Positions 16,359-24,381 of a stretch of DNA of 64,000 nt are shown here, in pieces; positions within the stretch are counted from its first letter, which is position 1, and every line of letters begins with the position of its first letter. This stretch comes from Geodermatophilus aquaeductus. GTDB lineage: Bacteria > Actinomycetota > Actinomycetes > Mycobacteriales > Geodermatophilaceae. The stretch spans positions 434,001 through 498,000 of the forward strand of contig NZ_FXTJ01000002.1 in NCBI RefSeq assembly GCF_900182545.1, in the 5' to 3' direction. Under the pieces are notes generated by a model, which ran no database searches, was not told where the DNA came from, and saw nothing but the letters and a program-made list of their open reading frames with translations. A program made the translations under genes and the position numbers.

Positions 16359-16916
16359 ATGAGCACCATCCGCACCCGCGCCGCCGTCGTCCTGGCCGCC
16401 ACCCTCGGCGCGGCCACCCTCGGTACCGCCCTCCCCTCGGCCTCCGCCGCCGGCTGCGGCACCGCGTGGGGCTCGCTGCCGGAGGCCGTCGCCGACCGCG
16501 GCGGGGGCACCCTCGACGACGTCCGCGCCGGCCGGCACGACTGCTACGACCGGCTGGTCCTCGACCTCGACGGGATCGACGCCGCCGACGTCTCCTACGA
16601 CGTCCGCTACGTCGGCCAGGTGGCGCAGGACGGATCGGGCCGGCCGGTGCCGCTGCGCGGGGCTGCCGACCTCCAGGTGGTCGTGCACACCCCCGCGTAC
16701 GAGGACGGGCGGGCCAGCTACGACCCGCGCGTCGACGCCGAGGCGGTGGCCGTCGGCGGCTACCGCACCTTCCGGCAGGTCGCCTGGGCGCAGTCGTTCG
16801 AGGGCTCCAGCACGGTGGGCCTCGGCGTGCGCGCCCGGCTGCCGTTCCGCGTGCTGGTCCTCGACGGCCCGGGCGACGGCGCACGCCTCGTCGTCGACGT
16901 CGCGCACACCTGGTGA
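16359..16916 (+). CDS. Secreted AMIN-like domain protein
   Basis: 185 residues. A Sec signal peptide (RTRAAVVLAATLGAATLGT, ending SASA, cleavage near residue 30) is followed by a single domain. Its start CGTAWGSLPE and its CYDRLVLDLDG, YDVRYV and GYRTFRQVAWAQSFEGSSTV segments match actinobacterial AMIN-like proteins, which are secreted or lipid-anchored beta-rich domains. No lipobox cysteine. Two cysteines (Cys33 and the one in HDCYDR) may form a disulphide. GGGAG seven bases before the ATG. Role unknown, probably cell-envelope binding. Confidence 0.75.
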   Translation: MSTIRTRAAVVLAATLGAATLGTALPSASAAGCGTAWGSLPEAVADRGGGTLDDVRAGRHDCYDRLVLDLDGIDAADVSYDVRYVGQVAQDGSGRPVPLRGAADLQVVVHTPAYEDGRASYDPRVDAEAVAVGGYRTFRQVAWAQSFEGSSTVGLGVRARLPFRVLVLDGPGDGARLVVDVAHTW

Positions 16917-16988
16917 GCACTGCGGCCGGGCCGAACACCCCCGGCCCGGCCGCCCGCGAGCCCTCGTGGACCGACCTCTCGACGCAGG

Positions 16989-17011
16989 CTGAGTCCTGAG
17001 TCCATACTCAG
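16989..17011. promoter_or_regulatory. TGAGT/ACTCA inverted repeats before hxlR gene
   Basis: TGAGT (16997-17001) and ACTCA (17006-17010) flank four bases. A second half-site CTGAGT (16989-16994) can pair with the same ACTCAG (17006-17011). The element ends four bases before the GTG start at 17016, a typical position for an autoregulatory HxlR operator. Confidence 0.5.
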
Positions 17012-17015
17012 CACT

Positions 17016-17447
17016 GTGGCCCTGAGCGAGGCACTCTCCCTGTTCGGCGACCGCTGGGCGCTGCTCGTCGTCCGCGAGGCGGCCCTCGGCGTCCGCCGGT
17101 TCAGCGAGCTGCAGCAGACGACCGGCGCACCGCGCACCGTGCTCTCCGACCGGCTGCGCCGGCTGGTGGCCGCGGGCGTGCTCGAGCCGCGGGAGTACGT
17201 CCTGCCCGGCGCCCGGCCGCGGCAGGAGTACGTGCTCACCGACGCCGGACGCGACCTGCTGCCGGTCCTCGCCGGCTTCTCCGACTGGGCGGCGCGGCAC
17301 CTGGCCGACGACCGCCCGGCCGACGTGACCTACCGGCACGCCGGCTGCGGTGGCCACGTGGGCGCACACCTGGTGTGCGACTGCGGGGCCGACATCACCT
17401 CCGGCGACCGGCTGGTCGCCTCCGTCCTCCGAGAGGGAACGCCATGA
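17016..17447 (+). CDS. HxlR family regulator with C-terminal cysteine cluster
   Basis: 143 residues, GTG start. The winged helix runs GDRWALLVVREAALGVRRFS, ELQQTTGAPRTVLSDRL and a wing ending EYVLTDAGRDL, as in HxlR proteins. The C-terminus adds a small metal- or redox-type cluster, HAGCGGHVGAHLVCDCG (C111, H114, C121, C123). Its stop overlaps the ATG of a thioredoxin gene, which suggests thiol or oxidative control of that gene. The family can sense aldehydes, quinones and other electrophiles through cysteines. The inducer here is unknown. Confidence 0.85.
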   Translation: MALSEALSLFGDRWALLVVREAALGVRRFSELQQTTGAPRTVLSDRLRRLVAAGVLEPREYVLPGARPRQEYVLTDAGRDLLPVLAGFSDWAARHLADDRPADVTYRHAGCGGHVGAHLVCDCGADITSGDRLVASVLREGTP

Positions 17448-17785
17448 GCACCAGCACGACCCTGCCCCAGACCACCGACGCCACGTTCGCCGCCGACGTC
17501 CTCGGCAGCGACGTGCCCGTGCTCGTCGACTTCACCGCGGCCTGGTGCCCGCCGTGCCGCATGGTCACGCCGGTCCTGGAGCAGCTGGCCACCGAGGAGC
17601 GCGACCGGCTGCGGGTCGTGCAGATCGACGCCGACGCCGATCCCGAGACCGCGCGGGCCTACGGGGTCATGGGCCTGCCCACGATGAGCCTCTTCCGCGA
17701 CGGCGAGGTCGTGGCCACCGTCGTCGGCGCCCGGCCGCGGGCGGCGATCACCCGCGAGATCGAGCCGTTCCTGACCGCGCGGTGA
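17444..17785 (+). CDS. Thioredoxin
   Basis: 113 residues, a full thioredoxin fold with active site AAWCPPCRM (C35, C38) and cis-proline in MGLPTMSLF. The CPPC centre differs from the classical CGPC and usually shifts redox potential. The ATG at 17444 overlaps the HxlR stop (ATGA) and has GAGAGGGAA upstream. It likely keeps cytosolic thiols reduced, or works with the neighbouring cysteine-bearing regulator. The gene ends 18 bases before a convergent operon. A thioredoxin-like gene is also near mca and greA in mycobacteria. Confidence 0.93.
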   Translation: MSTSTTLPQTTDATFAADVLGSDVPVLVDFTAAWCPPCRMVTPVLEQLATEERDRLRVVQIDADADPETARAYGVMGLPTMSLFRDGEVVATVVGARPRAAITREIEPFLTAR

Positions 17786-17803
17786 CCCGCGGGCCCGCCG
17801 GCG

Positions 17804-18148
17804 TCAGCGCGCCGGCGGGTCCGTCCGGTCGTCGTCGCGACGCTCGGGCCGCGGCCCCTCGATGGCGCGGGGGGCGCGGCGCAGGTCGTCGAGCAGGTCC
17901 TGACCGGGCCGGCGCGGCTCGTCGACCAGCTCGGCCGGGGTGTCGGGGACGACGACCCGCGGCCCGTCGCGGTCGTCGTCGAAGCTGCGCGGCAGGCCCC
18001 GGAGGTGCCGGTTCATCGAGCGCACCAGCAGCGCGACGGCGACCAGCAGCACCAGGAGGAGGAACAGGCCGAGCGGGCCGGACTTGCCGACGTCCTCGGG
18101 CAGCTGCTCCTCGGCGGCCAGGACACCCTCGATGATCGCGGCGTTCAC
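17804..18148 (-). CDS. Single-span membrane protein downstream of mca
   Basis: 114 residues from GTG 18148, which overlaps the mca stop (GTGA). One hydrophobic helix (PLGLFLLLVLLVAVALLVRS, about 24-43) is followed by a highly charged Arg/Asp-rich cytoplasmic tail. A short membrane protein also follows mca in mycobacteria (Rv1082-Rv1083), so the pair may be conserved. No biochemical role known. Confidence 0.7.
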   Translation of the reverse strand: MNAAIIEGVLAAEEQLPEDVGKSGPLGLFLLLVLLVAVALLVRSMNRHLRGLPRSFDDDRDGPRVVVPDTPAELVDEPRRPGQDLLDDLRRAPRAIEGPRPERRDDDRTDPPAR

Positions 18149-19032
18149 GGGACCGGGACCTCGCTGCGGATGCCGGCGAACAGGTCGTCCTCGGGCAGCG
18201 GGGAGTCGACCAGTGAGCGGGCCAGCTCGTAGTCCTCGGTCGGCCACACCTGCTGCTGCACGTCCATCGGGCAGGCGAACCAGCGGCCGGCGGGGTCGAT
18301 CTGGGTGGCGTGCGCGATGAGGGCGGCGTCGCGGACCGGGAAGTACTCCGCGCAGGGCACCCGGGTGGTCACCCGGGCGGACATGTCGCGCTCGGGGTCC
18401 CAGTTCGCCAGCCACTCGGCGTAGGGGGACTCCGCGCCGGCCTCGAGCATCGCCTCGTGCAGCGCCCGCACGCGGGTCAGCGTGAAGGTCATGTGGTAGT
18501 AGAGCTTGCTCGGCTGCCAGGGCTCACCCAGGTCGGGGTAGCGCTCGGGGTCGCCGGCCGCCTCGAAGGCGTGCACGGAGATCTCGTGGGTCTTGATGTG
18601 GTCGGGATGCGGGTAGCCGCCGTTCTCGTCGTAGGTGAGCACGACGTGCGGCCTGAACCGGCGGATCAGCTCGACCAGCGGCGCGGCGGCCTCCTCGGTG
18701 GGGACCAGCGCGAAGCAGCCCTCGGGCAGCGGCGGCAGCGGATCGCCCTCGGGGAGGCCGGAGTCGACGAAGCCGAGGAACTCCTGCGAGACGCCGAGGA
18801 TCTCGCGGGCGCGCGCCATCTCCTCGACACGCAGCTGCGGCAGGCGCTCCCAGACCTCGGGGCGGTCGAGCGCCGGGTTGAGCACGGAGCCGCGCTCGCC
18901 GCCGGTGCAGGTCGCCACCAGCACCTCGACGCCCTCGGCCACGTACCGGGCCATGGTCGCGGCGCCCTTGCTCGACTCGTCATCGGGGTGGGCGTGCACG
19001 GCGAGCAGGCGCAACTGGTGGGCGTCGGTCAC
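18145..19032 (-). CDS. mca: Mycothiol S-conjugate amidase
   Basis: 295 residues. The LmbE/PIG-L-type metal motif HAHPDDESSKGAA (ligands H15, D18) starts the protein; VATCTGGERGSVLNP and DENGGYPHPDH follow, as in Mca. The enzyme cleaves mycothiol S-conjugates of electrophiles to a mercapturic acid, which is exported, and glucosaminyl-inositol, which is recycled. The long C-terminus (CPMDVQQQVWPTEDYEL) distinguishes it from MshB deacetylase. GTG start at 19032. It diverges from greA across 218 bases. Confidence 0.93.
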   Translation of the reverse strand: MTDAHQLRLLAVHAHPDDESSKGAATMARYVAEGVEVLVATCTGGERGSVLNPALDRPEVWERLPQLRVEEMARAREILGVSQEFLGFVDSGLPEGDPLPPLPEGCFALVPTEEAAAPLVELIRRFRPHVVLTYDENGGYPHPDHIKTHEISVHAFEAAGDPERYPDLGEPWQPSKLYYHMTFTLTRVRALHEAMLEAGAESPYAEWLANWDPERDMSARVTTRVPCAEYFPVRDAALIAHATQIDPAGRWFACPMDVQQQVWPTEDYELARSLVDSPLPEDDLFAGIRSEVPVP

Positions 19033-19180
19033 CCCGCCAGTGTCCCCCGAGGTGACGACGGGACGCCGTGGCCCCCGTCGCCCGGAGGCGTGGATGTGGT
19101 GCTCGTCACCGTGACGTCGAGTACGGTCCGCTCCCCCGCAGGGGCCGTCCGAGTCCCTGCAACGGCGCGTTCTCCGGTGT

Positions 19181-19186
19181 TAGTTT
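19181..19186 (+). promoter_or_regulatory. Putative extended -10 of greA
   Basis: TAGTTT preceded by TGT gives an extended -10 (TGNTANNNT). It would start transcription near 19193, about 58 bases before the greA GTG. No good -35 is visible. The motif stands out in the G+C-rich 218-base divergent gap with mca. Confidence 0.35.
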
Positions 19187-19250
19187 GGCCGGATCGACGT
19201 CGACCGCCTCCCGTCCGGGAGGTGGCCCCCGAGCTGCAGGAGTACCTCGC

Positions 19251-19751
19251 GTGACCACCCCCACTGAGAACGAGCAGGGCATCTGGCTGACCCAGGAGGC
19301 CCACGACCGGCTGAAGGCCGAGCTCGACCAGTTGGTGGCCGGCCGGCCCGCCATGGCCGCGGAGATCAACGCCCGCCGCGAGGAGGGCGACCTCAAGGAG
19401 AACGGCGGCTACCACGCCGCCAAGGAGGAGCAGGGCAAGCAGGAGGGCCGGATCCGGCAGCTGACCGACCTGCTGCGCAAGGCGCGCGTCGGCGAGCCGC
19501 CCACGACGGCCACCACCGCCGAGCTCGGCACGGTCATCACCATCCGCTTCCAGGGCGACGACGAGACCGAGAAGTTCCTGCTCGGCTCGCGCGAGATCGC
19601 CGGCACGACCGACCTCGCCGTCTACTCGCCGGAGTCGGCGATGGGCTCGGCGATCATGGGCGCCGAGCCCGGGACGACGGTCACGTACCAGGCGCCGAAC
19701 GGCCGCGACATCACCGTCGAGGTCGTCGCCGTCGAGCCGTTCGTCCCCTGA
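19251..19751 (+). CDS. greA: Transcription elongation factor GreA
   Basis: 166 residues, normal length. The N-terminal coiled coil (LTQEAHDRLKAELDQLVAGR) carries the acidic tip at NARREEGDLKENGGYHAAKE, which enters the RNA polymerase secondary channel to stimulate cleavage of backtracked RNA. The C-terminal FKBP-like domain ends in VEVVAVEPFVP. GTG 19251 has CAGGAG nine bases upstream; earlier in-frame starts are not supported. Divergent from mca, as in mycobacteria. Confidence 0.96.
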   Translation: MTTPTENEQGIWLTQEAHDRLKAELDQLVAGRPAMAAEINARREEGDLKENGGYHAAKEEQGKQEGRIRQLTDLLRKARVGEPPTTATTAELGTVITIRFQGDDETEKFLLGSREIAGTTDLAVYSPESAMGSAIMGAEPGTTVTYQAPNGRDITVEVVAVEPFVP

Positions 19752-19777
19752 CCCGCGCCGCGCGCCCCGTCACGGGC

Positions 19778-20098
19778 ATGGCCCGGTCCCGGCGGGCGGA
19801 GAACACCGGTTTCGTCTGCGTCCACTGCACCGCCGACGTCCCCGCGAACACCGACGGGCACTACCGCAACCACTGCCCGGTCTGCCTGTGGTCGCTGCAC
19901 GTCGACGACCTGCCCGGTGACCGCGCCAGCGGGTGCCGGCAGCCGATGGAGCCGATCGGGCTGGTCGAGAAGTCCGGCAAGGGCTGGCAGGTGGTCCACC
20001 GCTGCACCGCGTGCGGCCACCGCCAGCCCAACCGGCTCGTGCGCGACGGCGACGCCCCCGACGACCTCGACCTGGTCCTCTCGCTCCCCTGGCTCTGA
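19778..20098 (+). CDS. RNHCP domain zinc-binding protein
   Basis: 106 residues. Three CxxC-type pairs (C14/C17, C33/C36, C76/C79) and the name-giving sequence YRNHCPVCLWS identify an RNHCP-domain protein, a small probable zinc-ribbon protein of unknown function. The segment GKGWQVVHRCTACGHRQPNR resembles ribosomal or RNA-binding ribbons. The ATG at 19778 follows greA by 26 bases with no strong ribosome site; it may be co-transcribed. Confidence 0.85.
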   Translation: MARSRRAENTGFVCVHCTADVPANTDGHYRNHCPVCLWSLHVDDLPGDRASGCRQPMEPIGLVEKSGKGWQVVHRCTACGHRQPNRLVRDGDAPDDLDLVLSLPWL

Positions 20099-20101
20099 CA
20101 C

Positions 20102-20190
20102 CGTCGCCCTACCGGGCGACACCGCGGCCAGGTGCCGTCCCCCGCCTGCGCTGAGCCGCTGCGTCGTGCCTGCGCGGACCCCTCCGGGGC
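20102..20190. repeat. Direct repeat copy A (3' side of M3 peptidase gene)
   Basis: About 90 bases resembling copy B at 22294-22391 in the same orientation. Bases 20117-20141 are identical to 22309-22333 (25 bases, beginning CGACACCGCGG). Shared blocks GCTGAGCCG, CGCGGA, CCTCCGG and CCCACTCG follow. GTCGCCC-TACC-GGGCGAC (20103-20120) forms a hairpin. It also contains the probable terminator of the peptidase gene. Confidence 0.75.
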
Positions 20191-20218
20191 CCACTCGGCA
20201 CGACCGACCTCCGGTCGC

Positions 20219-22294
20219 TCAGGCCGGGGTGAGGCCGCGGCGGCGGAGCAGGGGCGCGGGGTCGGCGTCGCGGCCGCGGACGGCGCGGAAGGCCTCCAGC
20301 GGGTCGACCGCGCCGCCGCGGGAGAGCAGCCGCTCGCGGAAGACGTCGCCGTTCTCCCGCCGCAGCCCGCCGTTCTCGCGGAACCACTCCACGGTGTCGG
20401 CGTCGAGGACCTCCGACCAGATGTAGCTGTAGTAGCCCGCCGCGTAGCCGCCGGCGAAGACGTGCTGGAAGTACGTCGTCCGGTAGCGCGGCGGCACCAG
20501 GTCGTCGGCGACGCCGGCGTCGGCCAGCGCCCGCCGCTCGAACTCCGCGGGGTCGCCGATCTCCGTTTCCGGCGTGATCCGGTGCCAGGCCTGGTCGAGC
20601 AGCGTCGCGGCGAGGTACTCCAGCGTCGCGAAGCCCTCCCCCCACAGCCGGGCGGCGTCGAGGGCCTCGACGACGGCCGACGGCAGCGGCTCACCCGTCT
20701 CGACGTGCCGCGCGTAGCCGGACAGCACCTGCGGCCACAGCGCCCACATCTCGTTGACCTGGCTGGGGAACTCGACGAAGTCGCGCGGCACGGCGGTCCC
20801 GGCGAAGCGCGGGTAGGTGACCGCCGAGCTCAACCCGTGCAGCGCGTGGCCGAACTCGTGGAACAGCGTGTCGACCTCGTCGAGGGTGAGCAGCGTCGGC
20901 CGCCCCTCCGGTGCGCGGGCCACGTTGAGGTTGTTGACGACGACCGGCCGGGTGCCGAGCAGCCGCGACTGGGTGACGAACGAGCTCATCCACGCTCCGC
21001 CGCGCTTGCCCTCGCGGGCGGTGAAGTCGCCGAGGTAGAGGCCCACCGCCTCGCCGTCGGGACCGCTGACCTCCCAGACGCGGACGTCGGGGTGGTAGCC
21101 GGCGAGGTCCGGACGCGGGCTGAAGGTGAAGCCGTAGAGCAGCTCGGCCGCCCGGAAGACGCCGTCGACCAGGACGCGGTCCAGCTCGAACCACGGCCGC
21201 AGCGCCGCGGTGTCGACGGCGTACCGCTCGGCGCGCACCCGCTCGCTGTAGAAGGCCCAGTCCCACGGCGCCAGGTCGGTCACGCCGTCGCGGGCGGCGG
21301 CCTCGGCCAGCACCTCCGCCTCGGCCCGCGCGTTCGCCGTCGACGGCCCGACCATCGAGGAGAGCATCGCGTCGACGGCGGCGGTGCTGCCGGCGGTCTG
21401 GTCGGCGAGCACCAGGTCGGCGTGGGTGGCGAAGCCCAGCAGCCGGGCCCGCTCGGCGCGCACCCGGGCGATCCGCCCGGCCACCGGGCCGTTGTCGTGC
21501 TCCCCCGACGACGCGCGGGTCACCGACGCCTCGAACACCCGGCGGCGGAGCTCCCGGTCGCGCAGCTTGGCCAGCACCGGCTGACCGGTGGGCAGCAGCA
21601 GCGGGAGCACGTACCCGTCGAGGCCGCGGTCGGCGGCGGCGCGGGCCGCCGCGGCGACCTCCTCGTCGGAGAGCCCGTCGAGCTCGGCGGCGTCGGCCAC
21701 CCGGACGGCGGCGGCCTCGGTGGCCAGCTGCAGGTTCTGGCCGAACTGCGTGGACAGCTCGGAGAGCTCGCGGTTCATCTCCGAGAGCCGGGCGCGGCCG
21801 GCGTCGTCGAGGCGGGCGCCGGCGAGCACGCGGTCGAGGTGGTGGCGCTCGACCAGCCGGACCGCCTCGGGGTCCAGCCCCGCGTCGTGCCGTGCCTCGT
21901 GGACGGCGTCGACGCGGGCGAACAGCACCGGGTCCAGCCGCAGCGCGTCGGCGTGCGCGGCCTCCAGCGGCGCGAGCTCGCGCTCGATCTCGCGCAGCCG
22001 CGGCGTGGACAGCGAGGAGGAGAGGTTGCCGAACACCGCCCCGGCGCGGCGCAGCAGCGCGCCGGAGCGCTCCAGCGCCTCGACGGTGTTCGCGAACGTG
22101 GGCGGCTCAGTCGACCCGGTGATCGCGCCGAGCTCGGCGCGCTGCTCGGCCATCCCGGCCAGCACCGCCTCGCGGCAGTGCTCGAGGGTGATGTCGCCGA
22201 ACGGCGGCAGGCCGAAGGGCAGCGGCGACTCGGCCAGCAGCGGGTTGTCGGCGGACGGGACGGCGGGGGCGGGCTCGGCGCTCATCGATGACAT
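20219..22294 (-). CDS. dcp: M3 family peptidyl-dipeptidase (Dcp/OpdA-like)
   Basis: 691 residues, typical for the M3A family. Zinc-binding HEFGHALH lies near residue 478 in DEVDTLFHEFGHALHGLSS, with the third ligand in the following helix (DFVEFPSQVNEMW). The substrate-side motifs YHPDVRVWEV and YSYIWSEVLDAD are present. It removes dipeptides or cleaves oligopeptides in the cytoplasm during protein recycling. No signal peptide. ATG 22294 has a GGAGGG site inside repeat copy B. Monocistronic. Confidence 0.92.
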   Translation of the reverse strand: MSSMSAEPAPAVPSADNPLLAESPLPFGLPPFGDITLEHCREAVLAGMAEQRAELGAITGSTEPPTFANTVEALERSGALLRRAGAVFGNLSSSLSTPRLREIERELAPLEAAHADALRLDPVLFARVDAVHEARHDAGLDPEAVRLVERHHLDRVLAGARLDDAGRARLSEMNRELSELSTQFGQNLQLATEAAAVRVADAAELDGLSDEEVAAAARAAADRGLDGYVLPLLLPTGQPVLAKLRDRELRRRVFEASVTRASSGEHDNGPVAGRIARVRAERARLLGFATHADLVLADQTAGSTAAVDAMLSSMVGPSTANARAEAEVLAEAAARDGVTDLAPWDWAFYSERVRAERYAVDTAALRPWFELDRVLVDGVFRAAELLYGFTFSPRPDLAGYHPDVRVWEVSGPDGEAVGLYLGDFTAREGKRGGAWMSSFVTQSRLLGTRPVVVNNLNVARAPEGRPTLLTLDEVDTLFHEFGHALHGLSSAVTYPRFAGTAVPRDFVEFPSQVNEMWALWPQVLSGYARHVETGEPLPSAVVEALDAARLWGEGFATLEYLAATLLDQAWHRITPETEIGDPAEFERRALADAGVADDLVPPRYRTTYFQHVFAGGYAAGYYSYIWSEVLDADTVEWFRENGGLRRENGDVFRERLLSRGGAVDPLEAFRAVRGRDADPAPLLRRRGLTPA

Positions 22295-22391
22295 CGTCGC
22301 CCTCCGGACGACACCGCGGCCAGGTGCCGTCCCGACCGCCGCTGAGCCGGACCCGCCACTCCTCGCGGAGGCCTCCGGCCCCCACTCGTCC
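22294..22391. repeat. Direct repeat copy B (leader of M3 peptidase gene)
   Basis: Partner of copy A (20102-20190), lying immediately 5' of the peptidase start. On the minus strand it contains the ribosome site GGAGGG and ends at ATGTCA; the corresponding place in copy A reads GTGTCA. An imperfect hairpin matching that of copy A is retained despite base changes. It may be a duplicated regulatory leader or a dispersed repeat. Confidence 0.7.
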
Positions 22392-22405
22392 CGGCGACAG
22401 CCGGA

Positions 22406-22445
22406 CGCCGGTGGCCGGGGACCGGACGGTCCCCGGCCACCGGCG
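22406..22445 (-). terminator. Strong hairpin terminator after ABC permease gene
   Basis: A perfect 18-base-pair stem (22406-22423 with 22428-22445) closes a GGAC loop, 14 bases past the permease stop. It is one of the clearest terminators in the window and separates the ABC operon from the peptidase leader. Confidence 0.8.
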
Positions 22446-22459
22446 CCGGGACGGGTGGC

Positions 22460-23269
22460 TCAGCGGCTGGCGGTCCGCTTGTAGAGGCGCACCGACACCG
22501 GCACGAAGACCGCGAGGATGAGCGCGGTCCACAGCAGCGTGTAGAGCACGGGGTTCTGCAGCGACCACGCCTCGGGCTCCGGGTAGCCGGGCGGCACGTT
22601 GCCGAACAGCTCCCGCGCGGCGAGGGTGACCGAGGAGACCGGGTTCCACTCGGCGAAGGTCCGCAGCACCGCGGGGAAGGTCTCCAGCGGCACGAAGGTG
22701 TTCGCGATGAACGTGATCGGGAAGATCACGATGAAGCTGGCGTTCTGGACCACCTCCGGCGTGCGGACCAGCAACCCGACCATCGCCATCAGCCACGAGA
22801 TCGCGTAGGCGAAGACCAGCAGCACGAGGAACCCGCCGATCGCCTCGCCGAGCGACGAGTTGATCCGCCAGCCGACCAGCAGACCGGTCAGTGCCATCAC
22901 CGCGATGGAGATGACGTTGAGCCCGGCGTCGGCGACCGTGCGCCCGACCAGCACCGCCGAGCGGGACATCGGCAGCGACCGGAACCGGTCGATCAGCCCC
23001 TTCTGCAGGTCGTCGGCGATGCTCGCGCCGGTGATCGTGGACCCGAAGACGACGGTCTGGGCGAAGATCCCCGGCAGCAGGAACTCCGCGTAGCTGATGC
23101 CCGGCGGCAGCCCGCCGATCGCGCCGCCGAACACGTAGCGGAACAGCACGACGAACATGATCGGCGAGAGCGTGGCGAACACGATCAGGTCGGGCACCCG
23201 CTTGACCTTGATCAGGTTGCGCTTGGTGATGACGACGCTGTCGGACAGCGTCTCGGACAGCGAGGTCAT
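22460..23269 (-). CDS. ABC-2 type transporter permease
   Basis: 269 residues, six membrane segments of the DrrB/ABC-2 family. A cytoplasmic N-terminus (ITKRNLIKVKRVPDLIVFAT) precedes SPIMFVVLFRYVFGG; the family loop FPITFIANTFVPLETFPAVL sits before the last segments. ATG 23269 overlaps the stop of the upstream ATPase gene. With that ATPase it forms the second exporter of this type in the window; the substrate is unknown. Transcription ends at a strong hairpin. Confidence 0.88.
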   Translation of the reverse strand: MTSLSETLSDSVVITKRNLIKVKRVPDLIVFATLSPIMFVVLFRYVFGGAIGGLPPGISYAEFLLPGIFAQTVVFGSTITGASIADDLQKGLIDRFRSLPMSRSAVLVGRTVADAGLNVISIAVMALTGLLVGWRINSSLGEAIGGFLVLLVFAYAISWLMAMVGLLVRTPEVVQNASFIVIFPITFIANTFVPLETFPAVLRTFAEWNPVSSVTLAARELFGNVPPGYPEPEAWSLQNPVLYTLLWTALILAVFVPVSVRLYKRTASR

Positions 23270-24267
23270 CGCGTGCCTCCCACGGGGACCGGCTCGGCCG
23301 GGGTCTTGTCGGCAGCGGCCGGGTCGTCCTCGGCGGCGTGCCCGGTCAGCGCCAGGAACACGTCGTCGAGGTCGGGGCGGCGCAGCCCGACGTCGAAGAT
23401 GTCGGCGGTGTGGCCGTCGAGCCGCCGCAGCGCCTCGGCCAGGACCTCCGCACCCCCGCTGACGGGGATGCTCAGCCGGCGCGCCTGCTCGTCGACGTGC
23501 GGCTCGTCCACGGCCAGCGGCCGCAGCAGCTCGACCATCGCCGGCAGCGCCCCGGCGTCGGTGACGGCGAACTCCAGCCGCTGACCGCCCACCTGGGCCT
23601 TGAGCTCGTCGGCCGTGCCGCGGGCGATCACCCTCCCCCGGTCGATGACCACCATCCCGTCGGCGAGCCGGTCGGCCTCCTCCAGGTACTGGGTGGTCAG
23701 GAGGATCGTCGTCCCGCCGCCGGCGAGGTCGGCGATGAACTCCCACATGCCCAGCCGGCTGCGCGGGTCGAGGCCGGTGGTCGGCTCGTCCAGGAACAGC
23801 ACCCGGGGCCGGGCGATGAGCGAGGCGGCGATGTCGAGCCGGCGCCGCATGCCCCCGGAGTACGTCTTGGCCGGGCGGTTGGCGGCGTCGGCGAGGTCGA
23901 AGCGCTCGAGCAGCTCCCCCGCCCGCTCCCGCGACTCGCGTTTCCCGAGCCGGTACAGCCGGCCCACCATCTCCAGGTTCTCGAACCCGGTCAGGTACTC
24001 GTCGACCGCGGCGTACTGGCCGGTGAGCCCGATCAGCGAACGCACCCGGTCCGGCTCGCGCAGCACGTCGATCCCCGCCACCTCGGCGCGCCCGGCGTCG
24101 GGCTGCAGCAGCGTGGTGAGGATGCGGACGACGGTGGTCTTCCCCGCCCCGTTGGGCCCGAGCAGGCCGAGCACGCTGCCCTCGGGCACGGCGAGGTCGA
24201 CCCCTGCCAGCGCGGTGTTGGACCCGAAGCGCTTCTGCAGTTCCTCGACGAGGATCGCGTTGCTCAT
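23266..24267 (-). CDS. ABC transporter ATP-binding protein, DrrA-like
   Basis: 333 residues from ATG 24267 (MSNAILVEELQKRFG). Walker A LLGPNGAGKTTVVRIL near residue 40, signature YSGGMRRRLDIAASL near 138, Walker B VLFLDEPTTGLD near 158, and the ~100-residue C-terminal extension of the daunorubicin-resistance family (ending with LDDVFLALTGHAAED). No regulator gene is adjacent, but a symmetric site (24282-24297) lies just upstream. The in-frame extension to 24342 is rejected because it would swallow that site. Confidence 0.9.
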   Translation of the reverse strand: MSNAILVEELQKRFGSNTALAGVDLAVPEGSVLGLLGPNGAGKTTVVRILTTLLQPDAGRAEVAGIDVLREPDRVRSLIGLTGQYAAVDEYLTGFENLEMVGRLYRLGKRESRERAGELLERFDLADAANRPAKTYSGGMRRRLDIAASLIARPRVLFLDEPTTGLDPRSRLGMWEFIADLAGGGTTILLTTQYLEEADRLADGMVVIDRGRVIARGTADELKAQVGGQRLEFAVTDAGALPAMVELLRPLAVDEPHVDEQARRLSIPVSGGAEVLAEALRRLDGHTADIFDVGLRRPDLDDVFLALTGHAAEDDPAAADKTPAEPVPVGGTR

Positions 24268-24281
24268 GCCAGCGAAACTAG

Positions 24282-24297
24282 GTGTGAGGTCCGACAC
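24282..24297. promoter_or_regulatory. GTGT-N8-ACAC operator-like site
   Basis: GTGTGAGGTCCGACAC lies 15 bases before the ATG of the ABC ATPase gene, beside the sequence TAGTTT (minus strand) that could be its -10. The spacing resembles sites bound by PadR- or TetR-type dimers. Confidence 0.4.
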
Positions 24298-24381
24298 TTC
24301 CCGAACGCTTTTCGCCCGCAGCTGACCGAGTCCATGCCACACCGACCCCGACCGCGGCCGGAACTCATCGCGGGCGCCGGG

